This document shows positions 57,101 through 64,000 of a DNA stretch of 64,000 nucleotides, one piece after another. The stretch is from Mesostigma viride (taxonomy: Eukaryota > Streptophyta > Mesostigmatophyceae > Mesostigmatales > Mesostigmataceae). The position numbers and the translations under genes were made by a program. Numbering within the stretch: the first letter of the stretch is position 1; every line of letters starts with the position of its first letter. The notes beneath the pieces are model-generated. The model did not search any database, was not told the origin of the DNA, and worked only from the letters and a program-made list of their open reading frames with translations. Location of the stretch: the NCBI GenBank assembly GCA_009746045.1, contig RPFO01000076.1:3574920-3638919 (forward strand), given 5' to 3'.

Positions 57101-60100
57101 CTGGCAGAAACCTTGACATACCGTGCTTGCTTTGCTAACTGCAGCGGTTATGTGACACTGCACACTTTCATACATGTGGTACTGACGTACCCTTCGGCCG
57201 AGGATGATCCACGTGTAGAAACGGTCCGCCTTCCTGCTCGCACATGTCGTGCGCACGTGAAGGGCACGCAGGCACAACACGGTGAATTCTTGCTATCTGA
57301 AATACTTGCTGTTTGGTGTGAGAAAGGGCTGGGCAAGTAGCAAAAACTGGCAACCACGTCTCCTCAATGGGCAAGTTCACACAGCGTTTTCTGATGGAAG
57401 CTGTTTTGTTGTTGCAATATTCAAAAGCCATGCAGCATGGTTTCCTCCATGGATTTATTACACACGTATAACGCAACAGTGCAGCTTTGCTTAAGTATAA
57501 TCTGGCATGAGGCCGCCCCCGGGCACCTGGGATAAGTGCCATCCCTTGAACCGGCAAAGAAGATCTGACGAGTGACAGTGACAGTGTTTCTGCTAAGGTG
57601 GGGGGCATTCCGGACGACCCGGCCGAGGCCGCATAGCGGCCGAGGGGGGGGGGGGGGCGGGGGTGCGCTGCCCCCCCCGGCCGCCGGCGATTTTTTTTTT
57701 CCAAAACAAAAACCTCTATAGCAATTCTATCATGCTATATGCTTAAAGTAGGTTTATTGGTCTCTTACAAAACTGGGCCATCCTTTATAGTAGTATTAAA
57801 TTTACTGAGTGAGACAACTGATAAATTTATTGTATGCTACTCTAACACTTGATGATAAACAGTTAAACATGCTACAAGCTGATTACACCGCCTAAAGGGC
57901 TGAAGGCCTGAAGCTTAATTCATGCGGCACGACCACACCTCTCAGCGTAGAACCACACTACAAACCCCCAGTCGGCATTAAAGCTTCAGCCCGGATAAAC
58001 AGACAATGTCCACTGAGTGTACTGAGTGGCCAATAAGCCCATGGCAGCAGCTAACTTGCTACTGGTTCTTAAAAACATCATCAGGGTCCACTGCGGGTGC
58101 TGTGGCGGCTTCCGAGCAGCTGTCTTTTTCAGCTTTGCTGCAGGCCCTGCTTCGCCACTGCTGCGGCCTTTTCCACTGCCCACTTTCCCCTGTGCAACCT
58201 TCGCCTTCTTCTTTGGCGGCCCCGCGTTACCCGCGTTACCATCCTCATCTGCAGCGTCGCCAGCTCGCATTTCATCACCGTCGGAACCGCTTGCCGGACG
58301 CGCAGCAGGGGTAGAATCAGCAGCCTCTGCATCGCCTCCTCCGGAGTCTTCTTCTGTCTCGACACTCAAAATCCCATTGGAAATCTCGTTGCTATTACGC
58401 TCGACATCACCTTGCTCGCCAGCGTTCAGCTCGCTGCTATCTTTTCCGTCATCATCCACTATTCTGGGTTTCGGCGGCCTGTCGTTACCTGCTGTGCCCA
58501 GTTCTAAAATACTTCCGCCTGGTGTGAAAAAACTCCTGAACCTAAATCCTGTCGAAATAGGCACCTTTCTCTTTTTGCTGCTCATTCCCTAAAACACTTT
58601 ACGCACACTACTCACTAAACATTCGAAAGCAAAATGCAGCTACGTAGCCCGGCAGCCGCCGCTGTGGCTGGCTTTCATTCTTGTTTTCTGCACGTAGCTT
58701 GCAGGCGTTTCATTAATCAGGCTGCGCTACCAATACGAGAAGTGTGTTTACGGGTTCAGAGAGTCAGAATATTCAATTCATACCGAGTATCCACCAATTC
58801 ATGTGAAAGTGCCGAAGGTATGAAGCGGCTGACATGGAATCCTGCAGTGCGAGTGGAACCTAGGGCGCTGTGGCAGTCAGCGGCCCAGGCTGGCAGCCTG
58901 CCGAACAAGCATAGCCGGGCGGGGGGGCCACCGGACACCAACCGGACGACGTCCGGACAGCCGCGCGGGCTCCGGACGGCCTGGAGGCGTCCGGACATCC
59001 GGACACAATGTCCGGATCCAGACCGTTAGCAGAAATACTGGACAGTGAGCTACACCAAAGAATGCCAAGCATTTCGCAATTTCATACAAGCATGTAAAAC
59101 CGAAGCCCATGAGCCATAGGGTGGCAGGAAATGGCGCCAGCGATACTTGTCAAAAATTAAGGACCTGCACACCCTTGGGTGGGATGCGAGTTCTTTTATG
59201 CTCCCGTCACCCCCTACGCACCAAGACACCAAACCAAAACCCGCGACACCATGATGTTACCATTTTACCTCCTGCTCTTGACATCCCTGTGCCCATGACT
59301 GTCTCACAGCTATGTGCAGCGTGCACCAACACACAGAAGGAAGCACGTGCAAGATGATCAGTACAAAAGACACATCTCCGGATATCCTTCCTGCCCGCAG
59401 GAAAGCCACATGAATGCGAAGTATGCGAGACAGGCAAGGAGTAAGCAATCCTACCCCACTTGAAAAAGGCCGTACCACATAAATGGCTGTTTGCAACAAT
59501 CCTGGAGTGAGTGTTCACCGGGGGGAAGGGGGGGGGGAAGGGAGCGGCGGTCAACCCCCCCACCCCCTGGTCCCGCTGAGGGGAGGGGGGAGGGGGTTGA
59601 GGGGTCCGCCCCCTCCCCGCCCCCTGGGTCCACATCTACGGGGTTGAGGGGTTCTGCCCCCCCCTGCCGCCCTGGCCCCTTCCAACCCCCCTCCCCACAT
59701 ATGTGAGAGACGTGGGGGGGAGGAGGGGGTTGGTGGCCAGCGACCCCCCTCCCCCGAGGTGCCCTTTGAGGGGGAGTGGCGGGTTGAAGGCCCCCCCCAC
59801 CCCACCCCCTGGTCGCGCTGATGGGGGGGGAGAAGGGTAGTGTACTCTAGCTCCGGGATTGTCGCGAACAGCCAGATAAAGCATAGGGAGACGCATTTAC
59901 AGCTGGCCTTGCATGCATGCCACATACTGGGTGAGCTGCCGGAGGCGTCGCTTCCGCATCGCGAGGGCCTTCCAGCCCGCAAAGAGTTGAAGGAAGATCC
60001 GTGAGCCCCGCTGGTGTGACGCACACATTGGCCACCAAGGTATGTATGTGCCATGTACGCAGGCGGTGACGGGGCATGTACGCACAAGGGTTGGCACACA

Positions 60101-63005
60101 GAACCCCACATAATCAATCCTGGGAGGTGAGAAAAGACACAGTGGTTGAGGCTGGATGGTGGGATGAAAGTTTGGGGAGTACGACACGTGGGCAAGAAAT
60201 TGTAAATAGGCTGTTATAACAATACCGGACGTTGACATGACATATGCGGCCTGCCGTTTGATCCAGTATCCGCTAGTTCAAGTTCAACCTGCTGGCCCAT
60301 GATAAAGATTGTCAGGGTTCATTCCTTCCTTATTTGCCGAGCCAGGTGGTTTGGCAGAAAATATCAATTTTGCCCCAGATAAAAGGGACAACATCAAGGC
60401 CACAGGGTAGCCAACCTCCTGTGCTAACCCAAGGTCCCTGCATGCACTCTGTTTGCGTAAACAGCGCTGATGCCTTGATATCAGGACCCAAATGCAGCGT
60501 CGCCCGGACAAATTGGACCCTGTTTTAGCAACGCAGCGCCCATGCCATTTGGCAATACCTCGGGTGGACAAGGACTAGCTTTGAGGTGCCACCTAGTCAG
60601 GCACAATCAGGTACAACAAAGGCAACGACCTTACCAGAAATAAACCAACCACAACATGGAGCACATCTGACTTTACAATAAGTAAAACGCCAACCAGCAA
60701 CACCCTGCCACATGCATGCGCACGCAGGTGCCCCCCCCTTACCAGGTGCAGGCTGCGGCTGTGGAGGAGGCGCGCTGCCCGCTCCAGCACGGCATCGGCC
60801 TGGTCCCGCCGCGCATGCTCCACCTGCGCCTCCGCCTGGGACTGCTGCAGCTGCTCCGTCAGCCGTACCAGCTGCCAGCATGGGGCAAGGCAAGCAGAGG
60901 AGACAACTACACCAGGCCTTGTCAGCCATGAGTGGCGAGCTAACACGCCACCACATTCGGCAAACTAGCATGGAAAGAGGATGACTCTTGGAAACAACGC
61001 AAGGCCTGTTGTGAGAATTCCAGCAACAACACGGACAGCGTTGTACAGCTATCTGCAGTATATCTTGTCGTCAGTGTATCTTTTCATAAACCTTCTTTCT
61101 TGCCAGATGAAGCAACCGTACGCAAATCGCCATGGTAGCATGCCCTCAAAGGTCCGGTGTAGATCGGCAACTCTACATTGAGTAATGCTGGCACAGTTGC
61201 CCCATGCCTGGCTCACCTTTTCCTGCCAGTGGCGGGCCTCTATTTCCAACGACCCCAGCTGGTGCGCCAGCATCTTTCTTTTCGCCTCCATGAAGTGCGC
61301 CTGGCACGCAGGGGAGGACACAGTTAGCTCATCCTAGATTAAGATATTCAGTACAACGCCCAACGCATTGTCCTGTGCATAGTATATATGATATAGAGTC
61401 TACAGTGCCTTGGAAAGAGTTATGCTTCCTGGCATGCTAATTCCTATCCAGCTGTTGGGCTGCAGGCCTGCAGCTAAGGACAGCAGGTAAGACAGCATGC
61501 CGGAAACAGAAAGGATAGACCTCCTGTTCAATAAATCTTGCTAAGAAGAATGGCAGCTGGCCCTCCTAATTTCTTGCACAACTGCCTCTGCTGGCAAATC
61601 GCAGTAGCGCCAATTCGCGGCGACCTCTCCAGAAGTTCTAGCTGCAAGGCATATTAAATCAAACAACGAGATAGCTGCAACAGGAATGCTCGATTGCAAG
61701 CGCCAAAATTTCTATGCAGCAATAACTCACCTTTGGACATGCCATTTACAATGGCTGCTTCCGCTCCACGATTTTGCACATGCGTTGGCATGCTTAACAA
61801 GATTTGGTTTAAGTCCTTTCCTACCCGATCTTTATGCTCAAAGGGATGTGCAGCCTTTGCAGTGGCGAGGCAAAGGTGCGGGTGGGGCCATCAGGCACCT
61901 GATATCGAGAGAAGAGTGAACAAATGAACACGAGAACAGAGCATTGAGAGAAGCCACGGAGAACAACAGTACCATTGTTTCGTTCTTCAATGCCATGCAG
62001 CGCTCGTCAAGGTCGAGGGCAAGCGCATCCATGTCGATGTCCAGATTTCTGCTGTCACCTGCAAACCGCGATGAATCGTAGGTGCTGTTTTGCAGCTTGG
62101 GAAGGAGAGTCTCCAAAACCGCATCATTCGTGACTGCTGATCCACGGGGCTGTATGGCGGGCACAAATGCTTTTGTTGGGGCGATTGGAACTTCGCTGAT
62201 CTCAGGAGGTCTCTCCAACACCACTTCGGCAGAAGCTTCTGTCTGAATACTCTCCTTAGCTCCATTCAAGGTGTTGTAGGAGCGTTCCGCAGAAGCCACC
62301 GGGGTCCCAGAATCGGAATACCTGTCGTAACAGCCAGATATGGCACAAAGGGAGAAGATCGTGGATCAGACGCAGCGAAGGCTGAAACTTGCCGCTGGCT
62401 TTCGTATCGATGCAACGAACAATTCACTACTCCTTGCTTCCCTTTTGCTGTGCTGACTATCCACATTGTCCGTTGTCTGCCAAAAGCAACGTTACATAAT
62501 TTCTTGCGCTTCAAAACTCGTTCTATCAACCTCCCTCCTCGTTGTGCATTAGGGGGTAACGGTTCCTTTATTGATATGTACCTACATGACACAATCACGT
62601 AATTTAAGTTAACTTGTTGCTAATTGCCAATGGTCCAGTAGTGAAGGACATGCAGCAGAAGAGCGAATATTCTTTCACAAGCCGCGAACCCGATGGTAAA
62701 CGTGAATATCTTGACTGCATTATTTCCAGTGCCGGCATTCTCTGAGCCAAAGGAAACAGAAGTTAGGGTGGCCGTTGCATAACGTACAGGCGTTCTCCGG
62801 TAGCGTGAAGGGCACCCATTCGTGATAGCAACCAGGAGCCGCTCGAGATATCACTTGCGGCATCGTATGCATTGTCTTCATCTGCTACGGCAAGATCAGC
62901 TTCTTGGGAATGGCGCGGTTTTGCGGGCGACAACCCTGCTCTTTGCAACAAACGCTCATACTCGGCAACCACGCCGCCTGAAGCACAGACGTCAGCTGGT
63001 TCCAT
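54173..63005 (-). CDS. POC5: Centrosomal protein POC5 homologue
   Basis: Exons on the minus strand: 63005-62788, 62321-61973, possibly 61854-61731, 61300-61217, 60871-60743, 60010-59928, 56104-56039, 55535-55407 and 54666-54173. Phases agree within 61300-59928 and 56104-54173. The diagnostic block is MKKAFMRGVCALNIEAM in the last exon, matching the conserved POC5 motif, followed by a Pro-rich PPPMPV tail. Also matching in order: EYERLLQRAGLSP near the N terminus, heptad-rich coiled coils (LTEQLQQSQAEAQVEHARR; LLLRDALAAADQRLALEED), LFAGWKALAMRKRR (a Trp-containing centrin-binding-type repeat), and WKVFTKRSI. POC5 binds centrin in the distal centriole lumen and is needed for full centriole elongation. 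The join 59928-56104 is out of phase, so at least one exon in between was missed; the 3' end is also open. Start chosen: the first ATG, MEPADVCASG. Confidence 0.85.
56105..59927. other. Long POC5 intronic region with G-rich tracts
   Basis: It holds the ORF at 57986-58585, G-runs at 56116-56190, 57640-57690 and 59518-59830, and a cluster of CCGGA words at 58929-59017. At least one POC5 exon must lie here but was not identified. Confidence 0.5.
57986..58585 (-). CDS. Lys/Ala/Gly-rich 199-residue ORF inside POC5
   Basis: An uninterrupted ATG-to-stop frame: MSSKKRKVPISTGFRFRSFF, then an acidic Ser/Glu/Asp middle, then PPKKKAKVAQGK and a basic C-terminal part. KKRKV and PKKKAKV resemble monopartite nuclear localisation signals. 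It lies on the same strand as POC5, between distant POC5 exons, so it may be a gene or an inserted element's N-terminal frame. I do not recognise the family. Confidence 0.4.
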   Translation of the reverse strand: MSSKKRKVPISTGFRFRSFFTPGGSILELGTAGNDRPPKPRIVDDDGKDSSELNAGEQGDVERNSNEISNGILSVETEEDSGGGDAEAADSTPAARPASGSDGDEMRAGDAADEDGNAGNAGPPKKKAKVAQGKVGSGKGRSSGEAGPAAKLKKTAARKPPQHPQWTLMMFLRTSSKLAAAMGLLATQYTQWTLSVYPG

Positions 63006-64000
63006 ACTTTAATAGCCTGTGCGGAAATTAATCAAATTACAGATCGCACGCTTATTAACCCTTCATTGCTTAACACAAACGTGTAACACTTTCGTTGGGG
63101 TTAATTGCTCGTTGGTCGTCCGACCCTTCCGAAGCGAACGCTTCAGCGTCCCCCTGGCCCTGAAGTGCTTCGTGGAAATTTGAAAATGGACTGGGGAGTC
63201 GGAACCTGGTCGGAGCCTGGTCGGACCAAAAACCGGGCGTGTCGGCTTTCGGTTCCCTTAGGCACGACTCACATGAGGCTCGGTGAACTCCGTCGGTGAA
63301 CTCTTTGTGAACTGGGTCGACGGCCGGGTCGCCACCGGCGCTTCACCGGCCCTTCACTTCGAGTTCACGCACTCACATGGGTCGCAACGACGTAGTGAAC
63401 TGCTCGCCGGTGAACTCGTTTGTGAACTGGCGGAGGCGCGGGAAGACAGCCCAGATTTCGCGGGAAAGGGCGCAAACGTCAAGCAAGTGCATGATGCATC
63501 CGGGCATGCTGGCTAATAACATGCACGTCTTGTCCAGCTGCAAACCACTACCTTCTGCACCACTAATTTGATAAAGTGCTGCAGAAATATGATAAAAACG
63601 CGCCGGTGACCTGTCGTGCATGTCGCTTTTCCAGCTACCTGTCTGCGTTCGAACGCAGACAGGTAGCTTTCTTTGCAAGTTTTTCCAGGTGTCGGTGCCA
63701 GTGCTTCTCTGTCGATATTGTTTCAAAGCCGGTTTGTTTATTGGCTGGGGACGACCCCAGAGCCGCCCGCCGTCACATGCACAAAACATGCCATATCTCG
63801 CTGGAGGCGTTCGGTTATTTACGGAGAAAATCGGCCCGATCAGCAAGCCGAATCTCCAGACAACGGCGGGCGCGGGCTCCGGTTGGACGTGGTAAGACCC
63901 GAGCAAATGCTCATTGGTGCATTAGAGTGGCTTTCTCATAGCTGCGACTATGGTACCTTGGAGCGTGCATATGGCATCGCTTCAAACACGTGGTCCAAAA
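63006..64000. other. Upstream region of POC5
   Basis: No gene is supported. A perfect 36-bp palindrome (AGCTACCTGTCTGCGTTC and its complement) is at 63633-63668. Around 63288-63440 the word GTGAACT recurs about six times, with GGTGAACTC-TTTGTGAACTGG twice, about 115 bp apart. Confidence 0.6.

Noticed and set aside
57986-58592. Opposite-strand frames over the 199-codon ORF
   Set aside because: They are shadows of the minus-strand frame, made open by its Ala/Gly/Lys composition.

Overview
This is a repeat-dominated window of a eukaryotic nuclear genome. Introns are spliceosomal (GT...AG, about 100-500 bp) and genes are exon-fragmented. A multi-exon gene on the minus strand (54.2-63.0 kb) is recognisable as POC5, the centrin-binding centriole protein, so the organism probably builds centrioles or flagella. 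Copia and L1-like retroelements, and elements with split direct repeats resembling Volvox/Chlamydomonas PAT/TOC1-type DIRS elements, favour a flagellated green alga. This is an inference and the species is not identified.

Layout. 0.34-4.60 kb: two almost identical 1.96-kb split-direct-repeat elements facing each other, forming a 4.26-kb inverted repeat. 4.8-8.9 kb (minus): a spliced DDE-type transposase-like gene whose introns carry a family of 22-23-bp palindromes. 9.5-11.7 kb: short tandem repeats and an 888-bp palindrome containing smaller palindromes. 11.7-21.3 kb: a G-rich minisatellite of about 30-bp units with a 3.3-kb higher-order duplication, interrupted at 19.0-19.9 kb by an L1-like 3' fragment. 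21.3-24.0 kb: 108-bp tandem units, each with the palindrome, split by a second split-repeat element. 24.0-32.7 kb (plus): a large unrecognised multi-exon gene with several frame breaks and long Ala/Asp/Glu runs, again with palindromes in its introns. 33.5-34.4 kb: a third split-repeat element, cut by a Ty1/copia element (5' LTR 34.37-35.20 kb). The copia gag is interrupted by an 8.1-kb TTAA-flanked insertion (36.10-44.22 kb) holding hexanucleotide arrays, a 614-bp palindrome, a transposase-like remnant, an unrecognised gene and a 173-bp satellite; copia protease resumes at 44.2 kb. 45.8-49.6 kb: a split-repeat remnant, then an L1-like reverse transcriptase broken by a 270-bp SINE-like insertion and a 1.95-kb retroelement that carries only an ORF1. 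51.6-53.3 kb: a TTAA/CCC-ended piggyBac-like element. 54.2-63.0 kb: POC5.

The elements inserted into one another give a readable relative chronology. The most unusual signal is the palindrome family, built from interchangeable 12-base half-sites, which sits in introns of two unrelated genes and in two tandem arrays. Nearly all length besides POC5 and the 24-33 kb gene is mobile or tandem-repeat DNA. Several coding regions show frame breaks, many at mononucleotide runs, so decay and assembly error cannot be told apart here.
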